Shown piece by piece: positions 41,324-49,887 of a DNA stretch of 64,000 nt (the first letter of the stretch is position 1; the number at the start of each line of letters is the position of its first letter). The stretch is from Marinovum sp034669705. GTDB taxonomy: Bacteria > Pseudomonadota > Alphaproteobacteria > Rhodobacterales > Rhodobacteraceae. The position numbers and the translations under genes were made by a program. The stretch covers positions 121,763 to 185,762 of the forward strand of contig NZ_JAXMOR010000006.1 of assembly GCF_034669705.1 (NCBI RefSeq). The letters are read 5' to 3'. Under the pieces are notes generated by a model that searched no databases, was not told the DNA's origin, and worked only from the letters and a program-made list of their open reading frames with translations.

Positions 41324-42189
41324 CGTGTCTCCTGTGGGGTTGGGCGGGTGCTGCGCATCTGGACGATCCCGGCGCAGAGGATCAGCACGATGCCGGCGGC
41401 GCCGGCCCGGTCCGGCAGATAGCCCCAGAGCGCGGCGTCGAAGGCCAGCGACCAGAGCACGCTGGTGTAGCGCAGCGGTGAGATGCGGCTGAGCGGCGCG
41501 CGGCGTAGCGCGGCGATGATCAGCACGTTGGCGCCGACGAAGCCCAGCGCTGCCAGCGCGATCAGGTAGAGGTCGGGGGCGGTGGGCCAGACCCAGCCGC
41601 CCTCCGACGGCAGCGCCGCCGCGATCGCGCCGACCAGCGCCAGCGAGACCAGCGCGATGCGGAAGGTATCGGTCTGCGGCGGCAGCAGCCGGGTGGTGAC
41701 GTCGCGCAGCGCATAGGCCAGGGTCGAGACCAGCGCCAGCCCGACGCCGAGGGCCGAGAACTCGAGCCCCGGCTGCAGGATCAGCAGCGTGCCGCCGCAG
41801 GCCAGCACAAGCGCCAGCCAGTTGCCGGCGGTCAGCCGCTCCTTCAGCACCAGCCCCGAGAGGATCACCGCGATCACCGGCAGGGTGGCGTGAATGCTGG
41901 CCAGAAGCGACAGCGGGATCTCGAAGATCGCCAGCGAGAAGGTCAGCGCCGCCAGCGCATCGAGCCCGGCGCGGGCCAGCCCGCGCGGCCCGATCAGCCG
42001 CGACGCGCCGTGGCGCCGGACCCATGTGATTGCGGCGATCAACGCAAAGGCCAGCGCCGAGCGCAGCGCAATGGCCTGTCCGCCGGGCATCTGGTCGAGC
42101 GCTTTCAGCGCCACGCCGGCCGCGACGCCGGAAAACAGCGCGATCAGCGCCAGCACCGCGCCGCTGTCGAACAGGCTCAGGCGGCGCAT
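41320..42189 (-). CDS. EamA-family (DMT superfamily) transporter
   Basis: A protein of 289 residues with ten predicted membrane helices arranged as two EamA repeats of five. Each repeat has the typical loop before its last helices (LKERLTAGNWLALVLACGGT in the first half; RISPLRYTSVLWSLAFDAAL in the second). It sits in the inner membrane; the family exports or imports small metabolites. The start overlaps the VOC gene by 13 bp and the stop overlaps the sulfatase start by 4 bp. Export of a pathway by-product is possible, but the substrate cannot be read from the sequence. Confidence 0.88.
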   Translation of the reverse strand: MRRLSLFDSGAVLALIALFSGVAAGVALKALDQMPGGQAIALRSALAFALIAAITWVRRHGASRLIGPRGLARAGLDALAALTFSLAIFEIPLSLLASIHATLPVIAVILSGLVLKERLTAGNWLALVLACGGTLLILQPGLEFSALGVGLALVSTLAYALRDVTTRLLPPQTDTFRIALVSLALVGAIAAALPSEGGWVWPTAPDLYLIALAALGFVGANVLIIAALRRAPLSRISPLRYTSVLWSLAFDAALWGYLPDRAGAAGIVLILCAGIVQMRSTRPTPQETR

Positions 42190-42548
42190 GTCTGGGTGAC
42201 CTCGACGAGGTTGCCGGCCGGATCCTCGAAAAAGGTCCAGAGCACGCCCGAGGCCCCGACCCGCGGCGGATGCAGCGGCGCGATGCCCTGCGCCGCCAGA
42301 TGGGCAAGCACCGCCGCGATATCCCGGGTGTGCAGCCCGAAGTGACCGGCGGCGGGGGCGGTGGTGCAGGCCAGCAGCTCGACGAACTGGCCGTCGCGCT
42401 GCATCTGCTGCAACGCGATTGTGCCATCGTCTGCGTGCCGGACGAACCCGGGCGCAAAGCCGAAGGCTTCGTAGAAGGCCATGCTGCGCGCGGGCTCCGG
42501 CGCGGCAAGGGCGACGTGGTTGAGGCGCAGCGCCGGTGCGGCGCTCAT
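42177..42548 (-). CDS. VOC-superfamily (glyoxalase/bleomycin-resistance-like) protein
   Basis: A protein of 123 residues with one vicinal-oxygen-chelate module in paired beta-alpha-beta-beta-beta repeats. LRLNHVALAAPEPARSMAFY begins the first repeat with its His metal ligand, FVELLACTT has the Glu ligand, HFGLHTRDI the second His, and FFEDPAGNLVEVTQ the second Glu. With all four ligand positions filled it is probably a metalloenzyme (lyase, epimerase or dioxygenase on a small substrate). It overlaps the kinase gene by 4 bp and EamA by 13 bp. The role in the pathway is unknown. Confidence 0.86.
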   Translation of the reverse strand: MSAAPALRLNHVALAAPEPARSMAFYEAFGFAPGFVRHADDGTIALQQMQRDGQFVELLACTTAPAAGHFGLHTRDIAAVLAHLAAQGIAPLHPPRVGASGVLWTFFEDPAGNLVEVTQTCAA

Positions 42549-43438
42549 GCTGCCAGCCGCTCGGGCCAGAGGCTGCGGGCGGCGCGGGTCAGGCCGGCCA
42601 GCGTGGCGGCCTCGGCGTCGACATGGGTCATCCGGCGGCCGAAATGCGCCAGCGCCGCGGCATAGCGCTCGGTCAGCACGCCGCTGGCCAGCAGCAGCAC
42701 CGGGCCGTCATCGCCTTGAGCCGCGCATTCCGCGCCGATCAGCACGCCCGAGAGATAGGAGGCGACCTCTTCCGGTGCCAGCCCACCGGTCAGCACCCCG
42801 GCGCGGCCGGCAAAGACCGCATGCGACAAGGGCAGCGTCGCGCCGCGATCGAGCCCGCGGCGGAAGGCCGCGTCATCGTGGCTGTCGCCCTGCGCCAGCG
42901 CCCCCACGAGGCTCTGGGTCAGCAAGAGCTGGTAGAGCTCGCCCGAGACGAAGGTGCTGAACCCGGTCAGCGCGCCTCCCGAGAGTTCGGCCCATTTGCA
43001 ATGGGTGCCGGGGATGCAGATCGTCGCCGTCTGCTGCCCGGTCAACAGCGCCGCGCCGAGAATCTGAACCTCCTCGCCGCGCATCACGTCGCTCTCCATG
43101 CAGGCGCCGGGCAGAATCACCGCCGGGTGGGTGTCGATGGCAAAGCGCAGCGCATGGGCCGCCAGATCGTTGAACCGCGCGGGGCAGGGGACATAGGGGG
43201 CCTCGTGCCATCCCGCCCGTGCGCCGACCATCCCCTGCATCAGGATCGGGGTGGTCGGATCGGCGTTCATCCAGGTACCACAATGGGCGCGGATCACCGC
43301 GTCAAAGCCCCGGTTTTCCACCGATTTCAGCCCGTCGGGCCCGTTTGTCGCCGCCAGTACCGTGCCCTCCGCGTCGACCGCCCAGGCGCGGAACGACGAG
43401 CTGCCCCAATCCACCGCGATGAAAGATGTCTGTGTCAT
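42545..43438 (-). CDS. dgoK: 2-dehydro-3-deoxygalactonokinase (DgoK-like)
   Basis: A protein of 297 residues of the DgoK family. FIAVDWGSSSFRAWAVDAEG (~6-25) is the phosphate-binding start, ILMQGMVGARAGWHEAPYV the conserved GM.GSr.GW.ea.Y segment, and ICIPGTHCKWAEL the PGTHSKWv signature. It phosphorylates 2-keto-3-deoxy-galactonate with ATP. I start at ATG 43438, where homology begins; the frame runs upstream into the operator. It is the first gene of the minus-strand operon (VOC, EamA, sulfatase) and is divergent from the DapA-like/dehydratase/ABC operon. The substrate may be another 2-keto-3-deoxy acid. Confidence 0.88.
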   Translation of the reverse strand: MTQTSFIAVDWGSSSFRAWAVDAEGTVLAATNGPDGLKSVENRGFDAVIRAHCGTWMNADPTTPILMQGMVGARAGWHEAPYVPCPARFNDLAAHALRFAIDTHPAVILPGACMESDVMRGEEVQILGAALLTGQQTATICIPGTHCKWAELSGGALTGFSTFVSGELYQLLLTQSLVGALAQGDSHDDAAFRRGLDRGATLPLSHAVFAGRAGVLTGGLAPEEVASYLSGVLIGAECAAQGDDGPVLLLASGVLTERYAAALAHFGRRMTHVDAEAATLAGLTRAARSLWPERLAA

Positions 43439-43467
43439 GGCCCTGCCACTCCTGTTGCGAAAACTCG

Positions 43468-43510
43468 TTGACAGGTTACGCAGGCCGCATCTATGTTTCA
43501 ACTATGAAAC
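43468..43510 (+). promoter_or_regulatory. Promoter and palindromic operator between dgoK-like gene and DapA-like operon
   Basis: TTGACA (43468-43473) and TATGTT (43492-43497) are 18 bp apart and point to the DapA-like operon. GTTTCA-ACTA-TGAAAC (43495-43510) is a perfect 6-bp inverted repeat over the -10 and start region. GAAAC/GTTTC repeats are typical of IclR/KdgR-type sites, so the IclR-lactonase fusion protein of this operon is the natural candidate binder. Confidence 0.65.
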
Positions 43511-43538
43511 GTCAGTTACAAATAGTGAGACTCAACAA

Positions 43539-44444
43539 ATGATAGCTGCGCTGAGAGGTGTTCTCCCCATCGTGCCGACCCCGTTCACCCCGGAGGACGC
43601 GGTTGACGAGGTCTCGCTGAAGAAAGTCGCGACCCATGCGATCGAGGCGGGCGCCGCGGCGCTGGTCTTTCCCGGGGTGGCGAGCGAGGATCTCTACCTC
43701 TCGTCCAAAGAGCGCCGCAGTGCGCTGTCGCTGGTCGCCGGTGTCGCCAAGGGCCGGCTGCCGGTGATTGCCGGGGTGAACTCGGCCGACCCGGCCGAGA
43801 TGGTCGAGATCACCCGCATGGCCGTCGAGGCCGGCGCCGATGGCATCATGGCGATGGCGGTGCCGGCGATGGACGGCGCCTGCGGCACGTGGTTCGGCCG
43901 GATCGGCGCAGCGCTTGGCGAGGACCGGCCGATCATCCTGCAGAACCTGTTCAAGCCGCGCGGCGCCGACCTCTCGGCCGAGGAGATGCTGGCGCTGGCC
44001 GCCGAGGTGCCGGCGATCCGCTACGTCAAGGAAGAGGGCATCCCCTCCGGTCCCAAGGTCTCGCGGCTGGTGGCGGGCTGCGGTGCCGATCTTGACGGGG
44101 TGATCGGCGGCGGTGGCGCGCGCTACCTGCTGGAAGAGCTGGACCGCGGCGCGATTGCCACCATGCCGGCGATCGAACTGCTCGACCTGCATGTCGCGCT
44201 CTACCGGGCCTATGCGGCACATGACCGGGCCGAGGCGCTGCGGCTCTATGAGCGCAGCCTGCCGCTGTTGCTGATCCAGGCGCCCTACCGGATGCGGCTG
44301 ACCAAGCTGATCCTGAAACACCGCGGGCTGATCGCCTGCGACGCCGTGCGCGAACCGCTGCCGGAGATGGACGCCGAGCTGAGCGAGCTGGTGCTCGAGC
44401 TCTACGAGCGCGCCAGCCTGACGCGGGAGCTGGCCGATGCATAA
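43539..44444 (+). CDS. DapA/NAL-family lyase-like protein with altered active site
   Basis: A TIM-barrel protein of 301 residues of the dihydrodipicolinate synthase/N-acetylneuraminate lyase family. The N-terminal GVLPIVPTPFTPEDAVDEVS is typical and the Schiff-base lysine is Lys164 in RYVKEEG. Two other conserved parts differ: GTTGE reads PGVASED, and the tyrosine segment (usually lYNxP) reads ILQNLFKPRG, so the catalytic Tyr is absent. It may therefore be an aldolase or dehydratase with changed chemistry, for example on a 2-keto-3-deoxy sugar acid or its phosphate. It is the first gene of the plus-strand operon and overlaps the enolase-family gene by 8 bp. The frame is open upstream but ATG 43539 fits the family start. 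Confidence 0.8.
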   Translation: MIAALRGVLPIVPTPFTPEDAVDEVSLKKVATHAIEAGAAALVFPGVASEDLYLSSKERRSALSLVAGVAKGRLPVIAGVNSADPAEMVEITRMAVEAGADGIMAMAVPAMDGACGTWFGRIGAALGEDRPIILQNLFKPRGADLSAEEMLALAAEVPAIRYVKEEGIPSGPKVSRLVAGCGADLDGVIGGGGARYLLEELDRGAIATMPAIELLDLHVALYRAYAAHDRAEALRLYERSLPLLLIQAPYRMRLTKLILKHRGLIACDAVREPLPEMDAELSELVLELYERASLTRELADA

Positions 44445-45609
44445 GCGCATAGAGAAGATCGAGGTCTTTACCTTCGAGCGGTCGCGCAACACCACCTATC
44501 TGGGGGATCTCGGCGATGGCGAGTTTGCCCTCGGCGACAGCCACGTGGTGCGGCGCTTCAACGGCACGGTCTATCCGCGCTTCGACCGTTCGGTGGTGCT
44601 GCGGCTGACCGATGCCGACGGCGCCACCGGCTGGGGCGAGACCTATGGGCTGGTCGCGCCGAAGGCGGTGGCGGCGCTGATCGAGGACCTGCTCGGCCCC
44701 TACCTGATGATGCTCGACCCGGGCCGGCCTGACGCCACCTGGGACGCGCTTTACGAATTGCAGCGGGTGCGCGGCTATTGGGGCGGCTACCTGGCCGATG
44801 CCCTGGCAGCGCTCGACATTGCGCTCTGGGATCTCTTTGCGCGCAGCCGGGGCGAGAGCCTGCAGGCGGCGCTTGGCCGGCCCGGGGTAGGCGCTCTCCC
44901 CGCCTATGTCTCGGGTCTGCCGGGCGCGTCGAAAGCGGCGCGGCTGGAGCTGGCGCAGAGCTGGCAGGCGCGCGGTTTCGACAAGGTGAAGATCCCCGTC
45001 AGCCACAGCGACGACGGCGATATAGCAGGTGAGTTCGACAGCCTGCGCCGCGGGCTGGGCGCGGATCAGAAGATCGCGGTCGATGTGCATTGGACCTGCA
45101 GCGCCGAGGCCGCGATCGCCATGGCGGGCAGCCTCGCGCCCTATGATCCGTGGTTTTTCGAGGCGCCGGTGGCGTCCGAGGATATCGCGGCGCAGCATGC
45201 GGTGGGCCGGGCTATCGCCTGCCCGCTGGCGCTGGGGGAAGAATGGCGCACCGAGTGGGATTACCGGCCGCGCGCCGGCGCCGCAGCCATCGTGCAGCCC
45301 GAGATGGGCCATACCGGGGTGACGCAGTTCATCCGCATCGCCGAACGCGCCCGCACCGACGGCGCGCAGATCATCCCGCATGCCACCATCGGGCTCGGCC
45401 TTTTTGCCAATGCCAGCCTGCGCGCCGCACTGGCCGCCGGCGCCGAGGCGCATGAGTTCCAGCACACCATCTATCCCGAGAATGCCGCCCTGCTCGAGGG
45501 CGCGGCGTCCTGCGAGGCCGGGGCGTTTCACATCCCCGACAGCCCCGGCCACGGCACCATCCCGAACGAGGACGCGATGGCGCATCTCAAACCCCTGCTG
45601 ACACTGTAA
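44437..45609 (+). CDS. Enolase-superfamily sugar-acid dehydratase (mandelate racemase-like)
   Basis: A protein of 390 residues with a capping domain and TIM barrel. The catalytic KxK is Lys183/Lys185 (DKVKIPV). Metal ligands are Asp216 (VDVHWTC), Glu242 (FFEAPV) and Glu268 (LALGEEW), and His315 in IPHATIG fits the His of the mandelate-racemase branch. These enzymes dehydrate aldonic acids to 2-keto-3-deoxy acids in the cytosol. Its product would be the substrate of the DgoK-like kinase or the DapA-family protein. The importer genes follow 28 bp downstream. D-galactonate, L-fuconate and gluconate dehydratases are equally possible from the sequence. Confidence 0.9.
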   Translation: MHKRIEKIEVFTFERSRNTTYLGDLGDGEFALGDSHVVRRFNGTVYPRFDRSVVLRLTDADGATGWGETYGLVAPKAVAALIEDLLGPYLMMLDPGRPDATWDALYELQRVRGYWGGYLADALAALDIALWDLFARSRGESLQAALGRPGVGALPAYVSGLPGASKAARLELAQSWQARGFDKVKIPVSHSDDGDIAGEFDSLRRGLGADQKIAVDVHWTCSAEAAIAMAGSLAPYDPWFFEAPVASEDIAAQHAVGRAIACPLALGEEWRTEWDYRPRAGAAAIVQPEMGHTGVTQFIRIAERARTDGAQIIPHATIGLGLFANASLRAALAAGAEAHEFQHTIYPENAALLEGAASCEAGAFHIPDSPGHGTIPNEDAMAHLKPLLTL

Positions 45610-45637
45610 TCAAAGACCAACGAGGAGGAGACCCGAC

Positions 45638-46900
45638 ATGAACACCCTGAGACAGACCGCCATCGGCGCGCTGCTGGCCGCCAGCACCATGATGACCGCG
45701 CTGCCCGCCAGCGCCGAGACCCTGACCTTTGTCAGCTGGATGAAGGACGAACCCGGCTACGGCGACTGGTGGAACGAGATCATCGCCGAATTCGAGGAAA
45801 CCCACGACGGGGTGACCATCAACATGTCGCGCGTGAGCCGCGCCGAATATGCCGACACCATGTTCACCATGTTCGCCGGCGGCAACCCGCCCGACATCGT
45901 GCATCTTGCGGCCTTTGAGTTCCAGCCCTTCGCCAACGAGGGCTGGATGGAGCCGCTGGGCCCCTGGATCGAGAAGTCCGGTCTCGACATGGAAGGCTGG
46001 GCCGGCCAGTCGACCTGCGAGTGGGAGGGGGAAACCGTCTGCATCATGCTGCTCTATACCGGGTTCGTGATGGCCTATAACGAGGCGATCTTCGAGGCGG
46101 CCGGGATGGAGGTTCCGACTGATTGGGACAGCTATCTGACGGCAGCGAAAGAGCTGCGCAAGGACACCGACGGCGACGGCATCCTTGACCAATACGGCAT
46201 CGCGTTGCCGTTCGACGATCCGGCCAGCGTCATGCAGGAGGCGCTGAACTTCGTGCTCGACACCGGCGGCAGCTGGACCGTGGATGGCGAGCCTGCCTTT
46301 GACCGGCCCGAGGTGGTCGAAGGCCTGGCGCGCTACAAGACGCTGTTCCGCGACAGCCTGACCCCGAAAGAGCTGTCGTCGGCCGACGTGCGCCAGCTTC
46401 TGCTCGAGGGCCGGTTGGCGATGACCGTCGATGGCGGCTGGATCAACAACACCTTCCGCAGCGCCGCCCCTGAGGTGCAGCAGCACCTGAAGATCACCCA
46501 GTCGCCGTTCTCGCCGCCGCTGGGGGGCACCTCCAACGTGCTGGGCATGTCCGCCGACATGTCGGACGAGAAGAAACAGCTGGTCTGGGACTTCATCGAG
46601 ATGACCGCCTCGCCGAAATACCAGCAGCGGTTTGCGGAATGGGCCAAGACACCGGCGCCGCGGCCCGGCGTGGACTATACCCAGCTGAAGGCCGGCAACC
46701 CGTCGTTCGAGGTTCTGGCCAAGGCGGCCGAGGATGCGGCCGCGGCCAATGTCGACCGTCTGCCCAAGGGGCTGGAGCTGCAGAACAACGAGGTGGTCAA
46801 GGTCTTCTACAAGGTTGCCCAGCAGATGATCTTGCAGAATCTTGATCCCGCGGAGGCCGCGACGCGCCTTCAGGATGAAGTCTCGCGCATCAAGGACTGA
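45638..46900 (+). CDS. ABC sugar transporter substrate-binding protein (family 1)
   Basis: A periplasmic protein of 420 residues with a Sec signal (residues ~1-26, cleavage at ASA|E). The mature sequence shows the family-1 sugar-binding pattern: FVSWMKDEPGYGDWWNEIIA, FEETHDGVTINMSRVS, ADTMFTMFAGGNPPDIVHLA and YTGFVMAYNEAIFEAAGMEV. AGGAGGAG precedes the ATG. It lies after the dehydratase and before two permeases and an ATPase, followed by a hairpin. The ligand is probably the sugar oxidised by the downstream SDR/lactonase enzymes, possibly a sulfated sugar because a sulfatase is encoded in the divergent operon. Confidence 0.92.
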   Translation: MNTLRQTAIGALLAASTMMTALPASAETLTFVSWMKDEPGYGDWWNEIIAEFEETHDGVTINMSRVSRAEYADTMFTMFAGGNPPDIVHLAAFEFQPFANEGWMEPLGPWIEKSGLDMEGWAGQSTCEWEGETVCIMLLYTGFVMAYNEAIFEAAGMEVPTDWDSYLTAAKELRKDTDGDGILDQYGIALPFDDPASVMQEALNFVLDTGGSWTVDGEPAFDRPEVVEGLARYKTLFRDSLTPKELSSADVRQLLLEGRLAMTVDGGWINNTFRSAAPEVQQHLKITQSPFSPPLGGTSNVLGMSADMSDEKKQLVWDFIEMTASPKYQQRFAEWAKTPAPRPGVDYTQLKAGNPSFEVLAKAAEDAAAANVDRLPKGLELQNNEVVKVFYKVAQQMILQNLDPAEAATRLQDEVSRIKD

Positions 46901-46914
46901 CCTTTCAGCCAACA

Positions 46915-46941
46915 GGCCGGCGCCCCGAAGGGGGGCCGGCC
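46915..46941 (+). terminator. Intercistronic hairpin after the substrate-binding protein gene
   Basis: GGCCGGC-G-CCCC, loop GAA, GGGG-G-GCCGGCC forms an 11-bp stem with one mismatch, in the 60-bp gap between the binding-protein stop and the first permease. There is no T run. Two other binding-protein genes in the window have a hairpin in the same position. Confidence 0.6.
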
Positions 46942-46960
46942 ACACAAGGGCAAGGACCAA

Positions 46961-47908
46961 ATGACCGACACAACCACCCCCCATCGCGCCGGATCGGCGG
47001 GCGGGCTGATCCCCTCCATCGATTTCAGCGCGCCGCGCCACCGCGCCAAGTTCGGCTACCTGCTGCTGGCGCCGGCGGTGCTGCTGATGGCCGTGATCAT
47101 CGTCTATCCGATCATCCTGTCCGTCAGCATTTCAATGCAGGACGTGCGCATTGCGCGCATCGGCGACGGCGCCGAACCCTGGACGCTGGACAACTACAAA
47201 TGGTTGTTCGGCTCGGGGGAGACCTGGCAGGCGCTCTGGGTCACCTTCAAGCTGGTGGCGGTGGTCGGCGGCCTGTCGGTGATCATCGGCTTTGCCACGG
47301 CCCTGCTGGTGAACCAGAAATTTCGCGGCCGCACCGCCGCGCGGCTGTTCGTGGCGCTGCCCTGGGCGGTGCCCGAGGTGGTGGCGACGGTGATCTGGGC
47401 CTGGATGCTCGACAGCTCTTTCGGGCTGGTCAACTGGGTGCTGCTGAGGACGGGCATGGTGACGGAGCCGATCGCCTTCGGCTCGGACCCCACCGCCGCC
47501 TTTGCCGCGGTCTGTTTCGTGATGATCTGGAAGGGCTATCCGCTGATGTCGATCATGCTGCTGGCCGGGCTGCAATCGATCCCGGAAGAACAGTACCAGG
47601 CCGCCAAGGTGGACGGCGCGGGCGTGTTCCAGCGGTTCTGGTACATTACCCTGCCCAACATGCTGCCGGTGGTGGGCGTGACCATGGTGATGACGACGCT
47701 GTGGGTCTTCCGCGACTTTGCCATCATTCATGTGCTGACCCAGGGCGGGCCGCTGGGCGCGACGACGACCCTGTCGATCCTGACCTTCGAGCAGAGCTTC
47801 GAATTTTTCCGCATGGGGCAGGGGGCCGCCGTGGGTGTGCTGACCATGGTGCTCTGCGCGATCATCAGCCGCGCGCTTGTCGGGCGTCTGGCGAAATCGG
47901 TTCACTGA
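46961..47908 (+). CDS. ABC sugar transporter permease (MalF/UgpA type)
   Basis: A protein of 315 residues. The N-terminal ~35 residues are cytosolic and rich in Ser/Gly/Pro, then six helices follow, beginning with FGYLLLAPAVLLMAVIIVYP. The EAA loop reads EEQYQAAKVDGAGVFQRFWY followed by ITLPNM. Start ATG 46961 is preceded by AAGGGCAAGGACCAA. It pairs with the next permease, which starts 10 bp after its stop. Confidence 0.92.
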   Translation: MTDTTTPHRAGSAGGLIPSIDFSAPRHRAKFGYLLLAPAVLLMAVIIVYPIILSVSISMQDVRIARIGDGAEPWTLDNYKWLFGSGETWQALWVTFKLVAVVGGLSVIIGFATALLVNQKFRGRTAARLFVALPWAVPEVVATVIWAWMLDSSFGLVNWVLLRTGMVTEPIAFGSDPTAAFAAVCFVMIWKGYPLMSIMLLAGLQSIPEEQYQAAKVDGAGVFQRFWYITLPNMLPVVGVTMVMTTLWVFRDFAIIHVLTQGGPLGATTTLSILTFEQSFEFFRMGQGAAVGVLTMVLCAIISRALVGRLAKSVH

Positions 47909-47918
47909 GGAGCGCGAG

Positions 47919-48752
47919 ATGCAAAAGAGACACCCGCTGGCAACTTTCGCGCTTTACGCTTCGGTCCTGGTGACCTGCGCGATCCTGCTCTTTCCGATCT
48001 ACTGGATGGTGGTGACGGCGCTGCAGCCGTCATCGAACCTGCGCGCCTATCCGCCGCAATTCTGGCCCGCCGACCCGCAGTGGAACGTGTTTGCCGATCT
48101 GCTGGCAAAACACCCCTTCGTGCTGTGGTTCTCCAACACGATCCTGATCGCCTTCGCCACCATGACCCTGTCGCTGGCGGTCTCGATCCTTGCCGCCTAT
48201 GCGCTGTCGCGGTTCCGGCTGCGTGGCGGCACCGGGCTGGGGCTGTTCATCCTGACCTCCAAGATGCTGCCTGCGACGCTGCTGATCATCCCGCTGTTCG
48301 CGATCTTCCGCTCGACCGGGCTTGTCGGCTCGCTCTGGTCGGTGGTGATCGCGCAGGCGACGCTGATCGTGCCGTTCTGTACCTGGATGCTGAAGGGCTA
48401 TTTCGACACCATGCCGCCCGAGCTGGAACAGGCTGCGCTGGTCGATGGCTGTTCGCCGCTGGGCACGATCTTTCGCATCGTGCTGCCGGTCGCGGCCCCG
48501 GGGCTGGCGGCCACCGCGCTCTATGCCTTCGTGGTCAGCTGGTCGGACTTCCTGTTCGGCCGGACCTTCCTGACCACCAATGATGAAAGCTGGACGTTGC
48601 AGATGGGCATTGCCTCGCTCAAGGGCGAGTTCGTGACCGAGTGGAACGTCATCATGGCCGGTTCGATCATGGCTTCGATCCCGATCATCATCGTCTATCT
48701 TTTCCTTGAACGTTTCCTCGTCGGTGGTCTTGCCGCCGGGTCCGAGAAGTAA
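47919..48752 (+). CDS. ABC sugar transporter permease (MalG/UgpE type)
   Basis: A protein of 277 residues with six helices. The first reads YASVLVTCAILLFPIYWMVV, and the EAA loop reads ELEQAALVDGCSPLGTIFRI. ATG 47919 follows GAGGAGCGCGAG; the longer frame upstream overlaps the first permease and is not used. Together with that permease and the ATPase starting 13 bp after its stop it completes the importer. Confidence 0.92.
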   Translation: MQKRHPLATFALYASVLVTCAILLFPIYWMVVTALQPSSNLRAYPPQFWPADPQWNVFADLLAKHPFVLWFSNTILIAFATMTLSLAVSILAAYALSRFRLRGGTGLGLFILTSKMLPATLLIIPLFAIFRSTGLVGSLWSVVIAQATLIVPFCTWMLKGYFDTMPPELEQAALVDGCSPLGTIFRIVLPVAAPGLAATALYAFVVSWSDFLFGRTFLTTNDESWTLQMGIASLKGEFVTEWNVIMAGSIMASIPIIIVYLFLERFLVGGLAAGSEK

Positions 48753-48765
48753 CGGAGCAACTGCA

Positions 48766-49887
48766 ATGGCAACCGTCCAATTCGAACAGATCACCAAGAG
48801 CTATGGCGCGGTCGAAGCGATCCGCAATTTCAATCTCGACATCGCGGATGGCGAATTCTGTGTCTTTGTCGGCCCCTCGGGATGCGGCAAGTCCACCGCG
48901 CTGAAGATGCTGGCCGGGCTGGAGGCCACCTCGGGCGGCACCATCAGCATCGGCGGCCGCGATGTCACCGAGCTTGGCCCCGGCAAGCGCGATATCGCCA
49001 TGGTGTTCCAGAACTACGCGCTCTACCCGCATATGTCGGTGCGCAAGAACATCGGCTTCGGACTCAAGATGCACAACATGGCCTCCTCCGAGATCGACCG
49101 CCGGGTCGAGGAGGCCGCCCGCCTGCTGGAGTTGACCCCCTATCTCGACCGCAAGCCGCGCGCGTTGTCGGGTGGCCAGCGCCAACGGGTGGCGTTGGGG
49201 CGCGCCATCGTGCGCGAACCTGCGGCCTTCCTGATGGACGAGCCGCTGTCGAACCTCGACGCCAAGCTGCGGGTGCAGACCCGGTCCGAGATCGTCAAGC
49301 TGCAGCGCCGGCTCGGGGTGACGACGATCTATGTCACCCACGACCAGACCGAGGCGCTGACCATGGCCGACAAGATCGTGGTGATGAAAGGCGGCGAGAT
49401 ACAGCAGGTCGGCAGCGCCGAAGAGCTGTTTCACACCCCGGTCAACGTCTTTGTCGCCGGCTTCATCGGCTCGCCGGGGATGAACTTCTTTCACGGCCGG
49501 GTCGAGAGCGGCGCGCGCGGCCCGGTCACCCGCTTCGGCGGCCAGCACATCCCGCTGCCCGACAGCTGTGCCGGCATGTCCGGACGCGACATGATCTTCG
49601 GCATCCGCCCCGAGCACATCCGGGTGGGCCTTGAGGGCCCCGACGTGGGCCTGTCGCTGGTCGAGAACCTCGGCACCGAGAAGATCCTGCATTTCCACAC
49701 CCCCGCCGAGAACGTGCTCGAGCTCGACCGGACGCAGCTTGGCGCCGATGAGGAGCGCGACGCCCAGACCATGCTGATCCGGGTGATCGACGACCGCCGC
49801 TACAGCGAGGCCGAGACCCTTTCGCTCGCTTTCCCGGTGGAGAAACTTCATGTATTCGATCCCGATACCCACGCGGCCGCAGGATGA
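48766..49887 (+). CDS. ABC sugar transporter ATP-binding protein (UgpC/MalK type)
   Basis: A protein of 373 residues. Walker A at residues 36-43 (GPSGCGKS), Q-loop MVFQNYALYPHMS, signature LSGGQRQRVALGRAI, Walker B FLMDEPLSNLDAKL and H-loop VTHDQTEALTM are all intact. The last ~130 residues form a TOBE/regulatory domain. The better start is ATG 48766 (MATVQFEQ), matching the family N-terminus. It ends inside the coding region of the IclR-lactonase fusion gene if that gene starts at its first ATG (38-bp overlap). Confidence 0.93.
   Translation: MATVQFEQITKSYGAVEAIRNFNLDIADGEFCVFVGPSGCGKSTALKMLAGLEATSGGTISIGGRDVTELGPGKRDIAMVFQNYALYPHMSVRKNIGFGLKMHNMASSEIDRRVEEAARLLELTPYLDRKPRALSGGQRQRVALGRAIVREPAAFLMDEPLSNLDAKLRVQTRSEIVKLQRRLGVTTIYVTHDQTEALTMADKIVVMKGGEIQQVGSAEELFHTPVNVFVAGFIGSPGMNFFHGRVESGARGPVTRFGGQHIPLPDSCAGMSGRDMIFGIRPEHIRVGLEGPDVGLSLVENLGTEKILHFHTPAENVLELDRTQLGADEERDAQTMLIRVIDDRRYSEAETLSLAFPVEKLHVFDPDTHAAAG

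Noticed and set aside
39896..42508. An 870-codon open frame that would fuse the sulfatase to upstream sequence
   Set aside because: The first ~395 residues are an off-frame reading of the EamA and VOC genes. The sulfatase has its own ATG at 41323 with AGGAGA upstream.
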